Origin: Candidatus Thiodiazotropha sp. LNASS1
GTDB taxonomy: Bacteria; Pseudomonadota; Gammaproteobacteria; Chromatiales; Chromatiaceae
Length of the DNA: 64,000 nt
Direction of reading: 5' to 3'
NCBI RefSeq assembly: GCF_964212655.1
Contig: NZ_OZ156465.1
Location: 3,534,001 to 3,598,000 of the forward strand
Both the position numbers and the translations under genes were made by a program. The notes beneath the pieces were generated by a model. The model saw only the letters and a list, made by a program, of their open reading frames with translations. It ran no database searches and was not told where the DNA came from. Position 1 is the stretch's first letter; every line of letters begins with the position of its first letter. Of this stretch, positions 1-9,583 are shown in pieces.

Positions 1-186
1 TCCGTTGTTCAGTTGGATATTTCCAGACTATACCACGCCATCACTGGCGTTTTATCAGGCACGACAGAGCCGGATGAATCAGTGCTAACAGTATCTGGGA
101 AAGAGTACAGGAGCCCCTGAGCAAGGCGCCCCTGTGTCACTACTGCTCGTGTTGTTGGGTAACGCCAGACTGCGAAAGTCTGTCGA

Positions 187-576
187 CTACAGGCAGCTGC
201 GCCCGACAGGCCTTGTCAGGCCAGCAAAACGGCATGCCATCTTTGCGCCACCGGGAAAAAGGGTCTCAATATAGCGTTTGGTCCAGCGGCAATCGTTTTG
301 GTCCTTGCATAGATTGCGGGCCAGGATCGGTATCTCCGGTGCGATCTCATACTCTTTGTAAAAACGATGCAGAAAATCGATCAACAACCAATGTTCTTCG
401 GTCAGTTTTACACCAGCGGCTTCTGCCAGGGCTTCAGTTACTGCAGGACTCCAGTCATCGAAGTCGAGTAGATACCCTTCATCATCAATAGCGATCATCC
501 GACCTTCTACTTCGATGGTCCTGTTAGCCTTTACCGCCTCAGGCGGATCGGCTATATCGGGGTGTTCAAGCCTCAT
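187..576 (-). CDS. DsrC/TusE-family sulfur-carrier protein with altered C-terminal arm
   Basis: This small cytoplasmic protein (129 aa) belongs to the DsrC/TusE family, which carries sulfur as a persulfide or trisulfide on C-terminal cysteines. The family core is visible (LTEEHWLLIDFLHRFYKEY, then RYIETLFPGGAKMACRFAG). The penultimate residue is Cys, as in true DsrC, and a second Cys lies upstream in MACRFAG. The two are separated by 12 residues instead of the usual 10, because the tail reads RPVGRSCL where DsrC has a KPTGCV-type end. The start was placed at the second ATG because AAGGAG lies six bases before it; the upstream ATG has no comparable site. It stands alone here, with no dsr or tus genes beside it, so it may be a DsrC paralogue (regulatory or non-dissimilatory) and not the dsr-operon protein. 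Family assignment is strong; the exact role is open. Confidence 0.85.
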   Translation of the reverse strand: MRLEHPDIADPPEAVKANRTIEVEGRMIAIDDEGYLLDFDDWSPAVTEALAEAAGVKLTEEHWLLIDFLHRFYKEYEIAPEIPILARNLCKDQNDCRWTKRYIETLFPGGAKMACRFAGLTRPVGRSCL

Positions 577-597
577 GTTGGTCTCCTTGGTGTGCAT

Positions 598-967
598 TTT
601 GCCGTGTTTTTATTGTTGTTGTCTTTTAAAAATAGCAGGATAAACCGGTGATTTTCCAACCTGATGTTGATATAAATCAACTCTTTTATACTTAAGAGAT
701 ATTGAATATAGTCGGTTTCTATAACCAACTGTTCATAAAAAGATTTTTTGGATCAGTGGGCTATTAATCCGCACCATTATTTCCCCACGGAAATTGTGCC
801 GACCCGGCATCAGGCATTGGCCGGAAGTTAATAGGAGTGCGTCATAGATCAATTCGATGATCCTGAGCCTGGCCATTTACGGAGACGACATATTTCCGCT
901 CCAACTCTTCATTGGGAGGGCTGGTGAGTCGATGAGGATTGTGAAATCGAAACCTTGAACAAGGGTC
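598..967. other. Intergenic region, no gene recognised
   Basis: This AT-rich stretch lies upstream of the DsrC-like gene and downstream of the HAD phosphatase gene, both on the minus strand. It should contain the promoter of the DsrC-like gene. I see no convincing coding frame, repeat or structured RNA. Confidence 0.5.
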
Positions 968-1741
968 TCATGCCTGTTGTAACAGATTGTGAATCGCCTG
1001 ATTCCAACCAGCAGGGCCGGGCAGATCAGTGATCGTGGCATCGGGTCGTTGTTCAAGTGTGATATGAGTGCCGTCAGGTTTGCGTACTATGATCGGAATA
1101 TCGACTGCCAGCAGCATCTCCCGATCAATGTTGCTGTCACCCAGGCCCACGGTTTTGGTGACTGCATATCCGTTCCGCTTCAGATGTCTGGTCACATATC
1201 CGATTGCCTTGCCTTTGTCCGTATCACCCAACAGGTGGTGGAATCGGTCGCCTTGTAAAAGTCGCAAACCAGCATGGGTGACATCCAGCCGGAACTGGCT
1301 TAGTCCGGCTTCGCTGCCTTGCCAGAAAAACGCCTCTGAACCGAGTCTGTGCATGGCGAGCTGCGCCATCTCCTTTTCCAGTCCGGTATATGCCATGACC
1401 TCATCCACGGTCATGTCTCCGAATCCCAGGGTGTCGTAGCTGGGATTTGTCCGGCTATCGACGAGAAAATCACGGATCTGCAGATAGCCCGGAGGAGCGA
1501 TCTGTGGGGCCTCACCGGGATAGATGATAACGGCGCCATTCTCACCGATCATGGGTCCTTCGAGTCCGAGTCTTTGCATTAAAACAGCAAGTTCAGCATG
1601 GGTCTTGCTTGACACGGGAATGACCGGAATATGCCGTTCTCTGAGTCTCTGCAGCGCGGGAAGCGCCTCATGATGATCGCGACTATTGTGATCCAATAGT
1701 GTGCCGTCAAGGTCTGTGAATACAAGCCATCCCATTGTCAT
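968..1741 (-). CDS. Mannosyl-3-phosphoglycerate phosphatase-like HAD hydrolase
   Basis: This 257-residue HAD-superfamily phosphatase (Cof-like, C2-cap type) resembles mannosyl-3-phosphoglycerate phosphatase/YedP. The nucleophile motif DLDGTLLD sits at residues 10-17, with Asp10 as expected nucleophile and Asp12 as acid/base. Motif II is VIPVSSKT, and the metal-binding motif GLGDSNIDREML lies near residue 200. The known reaction removes phosphate from mannosyl- or glucosyl-3-phosphoglycerate to give the compatible solute mannosylglycerate or glucosylglycerate. No glycosyl-3-phosphoglycerate synthase gene is next to it, so the substrate is uncertain. M1 and M3 are both possible starts, and neither has a strong ribosome-binding site. 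Confidence 0.8.
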   Translation of the reverse strand: MTMGWLVFTDLDGTLLDHNSRDHHEALPALQRLRERHIPVIPVSSKTHAELAVLMQRLGLEGPMIGENGAVIIYPGEAPQIAPPGYLQIRDFLVDSRTNPSYDTLGFGDMTVDEVMAYTGLEKEMAQLAMHRLGSEAFFWQGSEAGLSQFRLDVTHAGLRLLQGDRFHHLLGDTDKGKAIGYVTRHLKRNGYAVTKTVGLGDSNIDREMLLAVDIPIIVRKPDGTHITLEQRPDATITDLPGPAGWNQAIHNLLQQA

Positions 1742-2335
1742 TGCTCGGAATTCTATGCCTTCTGAGGGATTAAATCAGGTGTGCTGTATAAAGCCCACAG
1801 TCAAACAGTGCGCATTAGCATACCTTGAGATTGGTATATCTGAATGATCTGGCGCAATTGACTGACTATTCGTCACACCGCAGGATAGGGTGAATATTAA
1901 CCTGGCACCTGAATTGTGATAATCATGCACTGTAAAAAACAGAGAGTGGATGAATTCCATGCTCGGCCTTTGGGATGAGATCTGATACCAATGCAGCTGT
2001 CACAACACACCATATGCCCTGATATTGCTAAATCACATGTTTAAGCTACTCCATCGACAGCTATCATTATATCCTTGTCAACAGGCCCTAAAAGCGTTTG
2101 CAGTATTCTGACCCGCATTGTGTCGCCATGGAACTCGACCGGCAGCTATGCTTTCAAAATGCTATTAAACCCATTATCAATAAAACCTCTCCCGCTGAGG
2201 GATATAGTGAATAGACTTTCAATAGCCACTGCACTGTTAAATTTCAAAGGAGTGCTGACTGAGACAATCAGTTGGGATTCTGCCGCCAATTTCTTTCCGG
2301 CAAGAAACAATGTGGACGTGACGCTTGTGACTCCC
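1742..2335. other. Intergenic region between divergent genes, no gene recognised
   Basis: This region separates the minus-strand phosphatase from the plus-strand RND operon and presumably carries both promoters. The frame of the RND adaptor stays open back to 2075, but that extension has no signal peptide or family similarity and is treated as noncoding. Nothing else was recognised. Confidence 0.45.
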
Positions 2336-3439
2336 ATGGCTGGAAAATATTCCGCCAATGGCTTGTTGGTCTGGCCATACCTGTTGTTTTTGATACTGAT
2401 CTCCACGTCCGGCTGGGGTGCGGATAAGCCGGCCCCCCTGGTAATCGTTGCGGAAGTCCTCGAGGATGATTTCATCGAGCGGATCGAGGCATTGGGTACA
2501 CTCAGAGCGAATGAATCGGTCGAATTGACAGTGAATGTGACGGAGACGGTCAGCGCGATTCATTTCGATGACGGTGAGCGGGTTGAGACCGGACAGGTGT
2601 TGGTGGAGATGACAAACCGTGAGGAGCATGCCCTTTTGCAGGAGGCCAGGGCCACTCTCAATGAGGCCAAGCGCCAATATAACCGGGTCAGTCGGCTCGA
2701 ATCTCAGGGAATCGAGGCGCAGTCACTGCTCGATCAGAGACGACGCGAAGTGGATACCGCTCGCGCCCGCCTGGCGGCCATCCAATCCCGTCTTGCGGAT
2801 CGGCTGATCACAGCGCCCTTTTCGGGTGTCATCGGTCTGCGCAACATCAGTGTCGGTGCTTTGGTTGAAACCGGCGATACCATCACCACCCTGGACGATG
2901 ACACCACCATGAAGCTGGAATTCGCTGTGTCATCCGTCTATCTCGCGGATCTGCAACCCGGCTTGATGATTCGTGCCCGCAGTCGTGCCTTCCTGGATCG
3001 TATCTTCGAGGGTGAAGTGAAGGTCGTGGATAGTCGGGTCGATCCGGTCAATCGCTCGGTCCTGGTGCGAGCCATGATTGCCAATCCGGAGCGATGGTTG
3101 AAGCCGGGCATGCTGATGACAGTCGAACTGTTGCACAATCCCCGTCGTACCCTGCTGATACCCGAGTCTGCGCTCATGCCAAAGGGTAGCGATCAGTTTG
3201 TTTTCGTTGTTGAGGGTGAAGAGAATCGGGTGAAGAAAAGGAAAATCTCCATCGGCTCACGCCGCCCTGGCGAGGTGGAGGTGGTCAGCGGATTGATGAT
3301 AGGGGAGCGTGTCATCACCCATGGCACGGATAAGGCCAAGGCCGATGGGAAGGTACGTATCAAGGGCGTGCAGAAAGGCGAGGTTGCCATCGACGCCTTA
3401 CTCAAGCCATTGGTCAAGGCCACCAAGGGCAAGCCATGA
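2336..3439 (+). CDS. RND efflux periplasmic adaptor (membrane fusion protein)
   Basis: This is the periplasmic adaptor of a tripartite RND efflux pump, linking the inner-membrane pump to an outer-membrane channel. It has 367 residues from the chosen start. The N-terminus MAGKYSANGLLVWPYLLF followed by a hydrophobic run ending near GWGADK looks like a signal peptide or anchor, which is why this ATG was preferred over the longer frame beginning at 2075. A barrel-sandwich/lipoyl half (VSAIHFDDGERVETGQVLVEM), a coiled-coil hairpin (EARATLNEAKRQYNRVSRLE) and the returning lipoyl half (LITAPFSGVIGLRNISVGAL) follow in family order, then beta-barrel and membrane-proximal domains. Its last four bases overlap the start of the pump gene (ATGA), showing translational coupling. 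No outer-membrane channel gene lies nearby, so a shared TolC is likely. Confidence 0.9.
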   Translation: MAGKYSANGLLVWPYLLFLILISTSGWGADKPAPLVIVAEVLEDDFIERIEALGTLRANESVELTVNVTETVSAIHFDDGERVETGQVLVEMTNREEHALLQEARATLNEAKRQYNRVSRLESQGIEAQSLLDQRRREVDTARARLAAIQSRLADRLITAPFSGVIGLRNISVGALVETGDTITTLDDDTTMKLEFAVSSVYLADLQPGLMIRARSRAFLDRIFEGEVKVVDSRVDPVNRSVLVRAMIANPERWLKPGMLMTVELLHNPRRTLLIPESALMPKGSDQFVFVVEGEENRVKKRKISIGSRRPGEVEVVSGLMIGERVITHGTDKAKADGKVRIKGVQKGEVAIDALLKPLVKATKGKP

Positions 3440-6400
3440 TCCTTTCTGACATCTCAGTCAAAAGACCGGTCTTCGCTTCTGTCCTCTCGCTGTTATTGAT
3501 TGCCTTCGGTTTGGTTGCCTTCGATCAGCTGCCGTTGCGCGAGTACCCCAATATCGATTCACCGATCGTTTCAGTGGAGACGATCTATCCCGGAGCGGCC
3601 GCCAATGTGGTGGAGACCCGTATCACCCAATTGATCGAGGATAGAATCTCCGGTGTCGAAGGGATCCGTTTTATCTCATCGGTGAGCGAGGATGGACGCT
3701 CCGTGGTCACCATCGAGTTTGACGTGCAGCGGGACATAGACGGTGCTGCCAATGACGTGCGTGACCGGGTATCGGCCATTCTGGACAACTTGCCGTTGGA
3801 AGCCGAGCCGCCGGAGATCCAGAAGGTCGACAGTAATGAAGATGTCATTATGTGGCTCAACCTGGTCAGTGACCGGATGACCGTACCCGAGCTGTCCGAT
3901 TATGCGCGGCGCTACCTGGTCGATCGCTTCTCGGTGCTCGATGGCGTGGCCCGGGTGCGGGTGGGCGGCGGCCAGACTTTTGCCATGCGCATCTGGATCG
4001 ACCGACAGGCCCTTGCGGCACGCGGCTTGACGGTAACCGATGTGGAGCAGGCCTTGCGCGCCGGGAATCTGGAGTTACCCGCTGGGAGCATCGATTCGGT
4101 CGACAGGGCGTTCACGGTACGGGTGGACCGGACATTTCACTCCGCTGACGATTTCGCCAGGCTGGTGCTCGCCCGGGGTGATGACGGTTATCTGGTGCGG
4201 CTGGGTGAAGTGGCCCGGGTTGAAAAAGGTGCCGCAGAGACACGTACCTTCTTCCGCGGCAATGGTGTGCCGATGGTCGGTATCGGTATCATCAAGCAGT
4301 CCACCGCCAACACCCTGGCTGTGGCCGAGGCGGCCAAGGCAGAGACGGAGCGGGTCAATACCACCCTGCCCGAGGGTATGGAGATCAAGCAGAGCTTCGA
4401 TAGTTCTGTATTCATTGAAAGAGCTATCAGCGAGGTTTACAAGACCCTGTTTATCGCCATTCTTTTGGTGGTTACCGTGATCTTTCTCTTCCTCGGCAGC
4501 GTGCGTGCAATGATAGTACCGGCGGTGGCGGTGCCGGTTTCACTGATCGCCACGTTTCTGGTGCTGCTGATACTCGGTTTCACCATCAATATACTGACCC
4601 TGCTCGCCCTTGTGTTGGCGATCGGCCTGGTGGTGGATGATGCCATCGTGATGTTGGAGAATATCCATCGTCGTATGGAGGAGTATGGTGAGTCAAGGCT
4701 TGTGGCGGCCTTTCGCGGCGCCAAGCAGGTTGCCTTTGCGGTGATCTCAACCACCGTAGTGTTGGTGTCCGTGTTCACCCCCATCGCTTTCCTCGGGGGT
4801 GATCTCGGACGGCTCTTTTCAGAGTTTGCCCTGACCATGGCCGCAGCGGTCGGCTTCTCCAGTCTGGTCGCCCTGACGCTGTCACCCATGCTGGCATCCC
4901 AGATCCTGCCTGCCGGCAATGTCGGCAGGGTAAGCCTCAGCCGATGGGTGGATGGACTGTTTGGGCGTATCCGGGATATCTATATCAAGACACTTCATGT
5001 GGCAATGCGCCATGTATGGCTGATGCTGTTGTTGTTCGCCGGTATGGTGGCGATGGCTTACTGGCTGTTGCAGCAGATACCGGATGAGTATGCCCCCAAG
5101 GAGGACAGGGGTGCCTTCTATCTGATCGTCAACGGTCCGGAGGGTGCCTCCTATGAATATATGAAGGAATATATGGATGAGATCGAACGGCGCATGATGT
5201 CCTATGTGGAGTCCGGCGAAATAACGCGCTTGCTGGTAAGGGCGCCCAGGCGATTCAGTAACTTCGCGATCTTCAACGGCGGTATCGTCATCAATGTGTT
5301 GAATGAGTGGAACTCGCGCCGTAGTGCCTGGACGATCATGAATGAACTGCGTAAAAATCTGTCCGATCTTCCCGGTGTGAAGGTCTTCCCGGTGATGCGC
5401 CAGGGCTTTGGCCGACGCATACAGAAACCGATCCAGTTTGTGATTGGAGGGGGTACCTATGACGAGTTGGCGGAATGGCGGGATAGGCTGCTGCAACAGA
5501 TCGAGCAAGACAATCCGGGTTTAGTGGGTCTCAACTGGGACTATAAGGAGACCAAACCGCAGTTGAAGGTGGATATCGACTACGATCGGGCGGCGGAACT
5601 GGGTGTAACCGTCGAGACCATCGGCCGTACACTGGAAACCATGTTCGGTTCGCGCAGGGTAACGACCTATATCGAGCAAGGGGAGGAGTACGATGTCATT
5701 CTTGAAGGTGAGCGCAGCGATCAGCGTACTCCCACAGATCTGAATCATCTCTATGTCCGCTCCACAGCAAGCGGTCAGCTGGTGCAGCTCTCCAATCTGG
5801 TGACGCTGCGGGAGGTTGCCGACTCGATCAGCCTGAATCGCTATAATCGTGTGCGTGCCCTGACTATCGAGGCCAATCTGAAACAGGGGTTGGCCTTGGG
5901 TGCGGCGTTGGGATACCTTGAGGGATTGGTGAGGGAGCATCTGCCCGCCCATGCCATCATCGACTATAAGGGGCAGTCCAGGGACTACAAGACCGCAGGC
6001 AGCTCCGTCGTATTCGTGCTGATACTCGGCGTGGTGGTGGTCTATCTGGTACTTGCCGCACAGTTCGAGAGTTGGTTGCACCCATTGGTTATCATGTTGA
6101 CCGTGCCCTTAGCCATGGCGGGGGCGCTGCTGGGTCTCTATCTGACAGACCAGACGCTGAATATCTACAGCCAGATAGGTTTGATCATGCTGGTGGGACT
6201 GGCGGCAAAAAACGGTATCCTTATCGTTGAATTCGCCAATCAGCTCAGAGACGCGGGCAAGGCATTTTCAGATGCCCTGATAGAGGCGGCCCATGTGCGA
6301 TTTCGCCCGATCGTGATGACCGGTATAACCACGGCTGCCGGCTCCCTGCCTTTGCTATTATCAGCCGGTGCGGGTTCCGAGACACGCACTGTGATAGGTA

Positions 6401-6555
6401 CTGTCATCCTCTCGGGTGTCATTGCCGCGACCCTGTTTACCCTCTATATCGTACCTGTCGCGTACCATCTCCTGGCCAGGCACAGCGGATCACCTAAGCA
6501 GCTCAGCCAGCAACTGGAGAAGGAACTGACGGAACAGCAGAACCAGCTGGAATAG
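3436..6555 (+). CDS. RND multidrug efflux permease (HAE1/AcrB-type)
   Basis: This 1039-residue inner-membrane proton-driven exporter has the usual AcrB/MexF length. It begins MILSDISVKRPVFASVLSLLL, the standard TM1 region of the family. The TM4 motif GLVVDDAIVMLENI contains the paired aspartates needed for proton relay, and GLAAKNGILIVEFAN is the TM10 segment with the conserved lysine. Two large periplasmic loops (about residues 35-330 and 560-860) form the porter and docking domains. It is coupled to the preceding adaptor by a 4-bp overlap. The GYPNID-like start REYPNIDSP is typical of RND pumps near the MexF/AcrB group. Substrate cannot be inferred. No regulator gene is adjacent. Confidence 0.95.
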   Translation: MILSDISVKRPVFASVLSLLLIAFGLVAFDQLPLREYPNIDSPIVSVETIYPGAAANVVETRITQLIEDRISGVEGIRFISSVSEDGRSVVTIEFDVQRDIDGAANDVRDRVSAILDNLPLEAEPPEIQKVDSNEDVIMWLNLVSDRMTVPELSDYARRYLVDRFSVLDGVARVRVGGGQTFAMRIWIDRQALAARGLTVTDVEQALRAGNLELPAGSIDSVDRAFTVRVDRTFHSADDFARLVLARGDDGYLVRLGEVARVEKGAAETRTFFRGNGVPMVGIGIIKQSTANTLAVAEAAKAETERVNTTLPEGMEIKQSFDSSVFIERAISEVYKTLFIAILLVVTVIFLFLGSVRAMIVPAVAVPVSLIATFLVLLILGFTINILTLLALVLAIGLVVDDAIVMLENIHRRMEEYGESRLVAAFRGAKQVAFAVISTTVVLVSVFTPIAFLGGDLGRLFSEFALTMAAAVGFSSLVALTLSPMLASQILPAGNVGRVSLSRWVDGLFGRIRDIYIKTLHVAMRHVWLMLLLFAGMVAMAYWLLQQIPDEYAPKEDRGAFYLIVNGPEGASYEYMKEYMDEIERRMMSYVESGEITRLLVRAPRRFSNFAIFNGGIVINVLNEWNSRRSAWTIMNELRKNLSDLPGVKVFPVMRQGFGRRIQKPIQFVIGGGTYDELAEWRDRLLQQIEQDNPGLVGLNWDYKETKPQLKVDIDYDRAAELGVTVETIGRTLETMFGSRRVTTYIEQGEEYDVILEGERSDQRTPTDLNHLYVRSTASGQLVQLSNLVTLREVADSISLNRYNRVRALTIEANLKQGLALGAALGYLEGLVREHLPAHAIIDYKGQSRDYKTAGSSVVFVLILGVVVVYLVLAAQFESWLHPLVIMLTVPLAMAGALLGLYLTDQTLNIYSQIGLIMLVGLAAKNGILIVEFANQLRDAGKAFSDALIEAAHVRFRPIVMTGITTAAGSLPLLLSAGAGSETRTVIGTVILSGVIAATLFTLYIVPVAYHLLARHSGSPKQLSQQLEKELTEQQNQLE

Positions 6556-6765
6556 CGTGAATAATCATAGAACCAACCATGAAAGCAGCATTATTTCACC
6601 GCTAATATACGCAAATCACCACAAACCAACGCTAGTGGAATATTAATGGCTTCAGCGGTAGCCATGCACATCGTCATACCTTTAACGCTTGTTATGCAGT
6701 GATTGGCGTTCATTTGCGGCTTATTCCTTGTCTGGATAGTGGCTTCTTGATTAAGGGTAGAATCC

Positions 6766-7488
6766 TTAATACATATGTTGACCCCCATTCACAGAAAGTG
6801 TCGATCCGGTGATGAAGCTTGCATCGTCAGCAACCAGGAACAACACGGAACGGGCAATATCTTCCGGTTCTCCGAGACGCCCAACCGGTATTGTCTTGAT
6901 GATTTTCACCAAAATATCCTCCGGTACGGCACGCACCATGTCGGTTGCCACATAGCCCGGCGCCACAGCGTTGACGGTAATGCCTTTGGTGGCGCCCTCC
7001 AAGGCCAAGGCTTTTGTGAAACCATGGATACCTGATTTCGCCGCCGCATAATTGACCTGTCCATACTGTCCGGCCTGGCCGTTCACAGAACCGATATTGA
7101 CAATGCGGCCGAAACCCCGCTCACGCATACCACTGATGACAGCGTGACAGGCATTGAAGCATGAGGCCAGATTGGTCTGGATGACCTTGTCCCATTTTTC
7201 AAAGTTCATTTTATGCATGGTACCGTCTCGGGTAATTCCGGCATTGTTGACCAGGACCTCAATTGGCCCGATCTCTTCTTCAATCTTTGCGATTCCAGCC
7301 TGGACCGCATCAAAATCACCGACATCGAACTTATAGGCGGGGATGCCGGTACGTTCAGTAAATGCCTTGGCCGCCTCTTCATTGCCGCCGAAGTTTGCGG
7401 CAACCGTGTAACCCGCATCTTTCAATGCTACAGAGATTGCCTCACCAATTCCGCGTGTTCCTCCAGTCACTAATGCTACACGTCCCAT
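6766..7488 (-). CDS. phaB: Acetoacetyl-CoA reductase (NADPH-dependent)
   Basis: This cytoplasmic short-chain dehydrogenase (240 aa) reduces acetoacetyl-CoA to (R)-3-hydroxybutyryl-CoA, the second step of polyhydroxybutyrate synthesis. The cofactor motif TGGTRGIG is at residues 8-15, NNAG at 81-84, and the catalytic Ser134, Tyr147 and Lys151 are present (NIGSVNGQAGQYGQVNYAAAK). The C-terminus GSTLSVNGGQHMY is characteristic of PhaB. A GAGGAG ribosome-binding site precedes the ATG. It follows phaA by 39 bases on the same strand, so the two form an operon. A short inverted repeat (ATTAAGG/CCTTAAT, 6750-6770) overlaps the stop codon. FabG is the main alternative, but the phaA neighbour favours PhaB. 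Confidence 0.93.
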   Translation of the reverse strand: MGRVALVTGGTRGIGEAISVALKDAGYTVAANFGGNEEAAKAFTERTGIPAYKFDVGDFDAVQAGIAKIEEEIGPIEVLVNNAGITRDGTMHKMNFEKWDKVIQTNLASCFNACHAVISGMRERGFGRIVNIGSVNGQAGQYGQVNYAAAKSGIHGFTKALALEGATKGITVNAVAPGYVATDMVRAVPEDILVKIIKTIPVGRLGEPEDIARSVLFLVADDASFITGSTLSVNGGQHMY

Positions 7489-7527
7489 AGATCATCTCCT
7501 CTGCTTGATTGTTGATTTATTGTTTAT

Positions 7528-8715
7528 TCAGATACGCTCGAAGGCTGCTGCGATACCCTGACCGCCACCGATGCACATGGTGACCAGCGCATTGCGTCCA
7601 CCGGTACGCTGTAGTTCATGGATTGCCTTGGTTGTGACGATTGAACCTGTCGCTCCGATGGGGTGGCCCAGGGAGATACCGCTGCCGTTGGGATTGGTTT
7701 TATCCATTGGAAGATCGAGGTCTCTAATCACAGCCAGGGCCTGGGCCGCAAAGGCCTCATTGACCTCCAATACATCAAAGTCGGTGATTGACATACCCGT
7801 ATCCTCCAGAAGCCGCTTGACCGCGGGTACGGGACCTATGCCCATGTATTTGGGATCACAACCGGCAAAAGCGTAGCCTATCAGCCGTGCCATCGGTTTG
7901 AGCCCCATGGCTTGCGCCGTCTCCGCCGCCGCCAACACAACGGCTGATGCGGCATCGTTGATGCCTGAGGCGTTTGCAGCCGTGACTGTGCCGTCTTTCT
8001 TGAAAATGGGGCGTAGCTTGGCCATGCCGCCCATATCGGCATCGGTACGAAAATGTTCGTCTTTTTCGAACAGTATGGTGCCTTTACGGGACTTAATCTC
8101 GATTGGCACAATCTGATCTTTAAAACGACCTTCTTGCCAGGCGGTTGAAGCGCGTTTATGGCTTTCGACGGCCAGTTGGTCCTGTTCCTCACGGGTTATT
8201 CCCCACTTCTCGGCAATATTCTCCGCTGTGATCCCCATATGGACATTATCGAAGGGGTCCGTGAGTGCGCCTACCATCATGTCGACAATTTTGCTGTCCC
8301 CCATGCGCGCCCCCCAGCGCTGGTTGACTGAAGTGTACCCGGCGCGGCTCATACACTCGGCGCCACCACCAATTGCGACATCGCAATGGCCGGTTTCAAT
8401 TTGCTGGGTGGCTGAGACAATCGCCTGCAGACCGCTACCGCACAGGCGGTTCAAGGTAAATGCAGGGGTATCGACCGGCAGGCCTGCGTTTACCGACGCA
8501 ACGCGGGACAGATACATATCTCTCGGTTCTGTGTGGATAACGTTTCCCAATACGGTATGTCCAACAGTATCGGGATCAACCCCGGCACGTGCGACCGCCT
8601 CTTTTATGACGGTTGCCGCCAATTCGCACGGAGCAATATCTTTAAGGGTGCCGCCATATCCGCCGACGGCTGTACGTACTGCGCTCAATACGACTATGTC
8701 GCGGGTTGTTCCCAT
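7528..8715 (-). CDS. phaA: Acetyl-CoA acetyltransferase (beta-ketothiolase)
   Basis: This 395-residue biosynthetic thiolase condenses two acetyl-CoA into acetoacetyl-CoA and feeds phaB directly downstream. Catalytic residues are all present: Cys92 in LNRLCGSGLQ, His351 in GHPIGATGS, and Cys381 in VTMCIGGGQG. Length and motif spacing match PhaA/AtoB. A purine-rich GGAGGGGGAG lies directly before the ATG. The PHB synthase (phaC or phaCE) is not in this window and must be encoded elsewhere if the pathway is complete. Confidence 0.95.
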   Translation of the reverse strand: MGTTRDIVVLSAVRTAVGGYGGTLKDIAPCELAATVIKEAVARAGVDPDTVGHTVLGNVIHTEPRDMYLSRVASVNAGLPVDTPAFTLNRLCGSGLQAIVSATQQIETGHCDVAIGGGAECMSRAGYTSVNQRWGARMGDSKIVDMMVGALTDPFDNVHMGITAENIAEKWGITREEQDQLAVESHKRASTAWQEGRFKDQIVPIEIKSRKGTILFEKDEHFRTDADMGGMAKLRPIFKKDGTVTAANASGINDAASAVVLAAAETAQAMGLKPMARLIGYAFAGCDPKYMGIGPVPAVKRLLEDTGMSITDFDVLEVNEAFAAQALAVIRDLDLPMDKTNPNGSGISLGHPIGATGSIVTTKAIHELQRTGGRNALVTMCIGGGQGIAAAFERI

Positions 8716-9141
8716 CTCCCCCTCCGTATCATTAGTGAATTCTATCTCAGCATAAATATATTAGCATGGAAAAATCATCCGTTTGTAAATTGCTCGTCCC
8801 TACAGTGGCACAAAGTGAGAAATGGCTGTAACTGCAAGGGTCATCACTCCCGGTTTTATTTGTCATTATGGGGCATGCGGATTCGGGCAGTGGCATGTCT
8901 GATCCGTAAAGGCAGCCGATCTCAAAAAACTCACGAATCTAAAAAATTTCCGTCCGCGTATTTAGATACAGTCTCCTGTTCTCCACGAATATAGCCCTTG
9001 GAGGAAAATAACAACACCAATAACACAGCATCGATAATAACCGCCCTGTGATCCTGGCTGATAACTCAACACGCATATTTCCGTAACGCTTATCCACTGA
9101 AAAAAGAGGAGAGTAACGAGATATCTAATATATGTGTAAAA
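8716..9141. other. Intergenic region upstream of phaA
   Basis: This region should carry the phaAB promoter on the minus strand. I saw no convincing open frame or structured element. It leads on the plus strand into the porin relic. Confidence 0.4.
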
Positions 9142-9410
9142 ATGCCTGGAATCGGCGTGCTAACCATGCTTTTTATAATGCTATTGAACGCATCGGCCTA
9201 CGATTTGAGCGATGTCTTCGGAGGTGACGTAAATTCAGTATCGGCGGCTATGCCAAACTGAGTGCAATGTGGACGGATACCGACAGCGGCAGCCTCGCAG
9301 GCGAGGCGGGCGGTACCGGGCGCACATTCTATCTGCCATCATCCATACCCACTGGTGGATCTGATGGTGATGCGGTATTCGATATGACCGCGTGTGAATC
9401 TTACTCCTAA
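9142..9410 (+). pseudogene. Frameshifted and truncated remnant of a DcaP-like outer-membrane porin
   Basis: Two short frames join into the start of a porin. The first (9142-9261) encodes a signal-peptide-like segment (MPGIGVLTMLFIMLLNASA) followed by YDLSDVFGGDVNS. The second, shifted in frame (9234-9410), encodes FSIGGYAKLSAMWTDTDSGS followed by GRTFYLPSSIPTGG. The GGY-K-L-A-M and GR-FY-PS-IP pattern resembles the beginning of the barrel in DcaP-type trimeric porins, from memory of the family. The rest of the roughly 350-residue barrel is missing. An unrecognised 27-residue tail (KHEDKHMESKAYSEACAKVV and more) is open in another frame to a stop at 9493-9495, and may be the end of a different deleted gene. 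The frameshift and truncation make function unlikely. Confidence 0.6.
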
Positions 9411-9533
9411 GCATGAAGACAAGCACATGGAGAGCAAGGCATACTCAGAAGCATGCGCCAAGGTTGTCAAGGCTATTGATAAAATACTTGCCTGATCATA
9501 TTACGTTTATTAAATGATTCAACATCGCTGGTT

Positions 9534-9558
9534 CCCCAACACTTTGAGGGTGTTGGGG
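9534..9558. terminator. Strong stem-loop downstream of the aldolase gene
   Basis: A perfect inverted repeat with 9-base arms (CCCCAACAC / GTGTTGGGG) and a 7-base loop lies 25 bases beyond the stop codon of the minus-strand aldolase gene. There is no clear T tract on either strand, so it may be a processing or stability element and not a classical intrinsic terminator. Confidence 0.45.
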
Positions 9559-9583
9559 AGTTGTATCGCTCTATGACTTTCAT

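Noticed and set aside
1901-1918. TGGCAC-N5-TTG, a sigma-54-like -24/-12 pattern
   Set aside because: The invariant GC at -12 reads GT here and the RND gene start lies about 420 bases away. One match this loose is expected by chance.
2075-2335. N-terminal extension of the RND adaptor frame
   Set aside because: It would place 87 unrelated residues before the signal peptide; family members start at the signal sequence.
9235-9426. Minus-strand frame of 63 residues over the porin relic
   Set aside because: Arg/His/Tyr-rich composition and no ribosome-binding site; the plus-strand frames carry the recognisable porin motifs.
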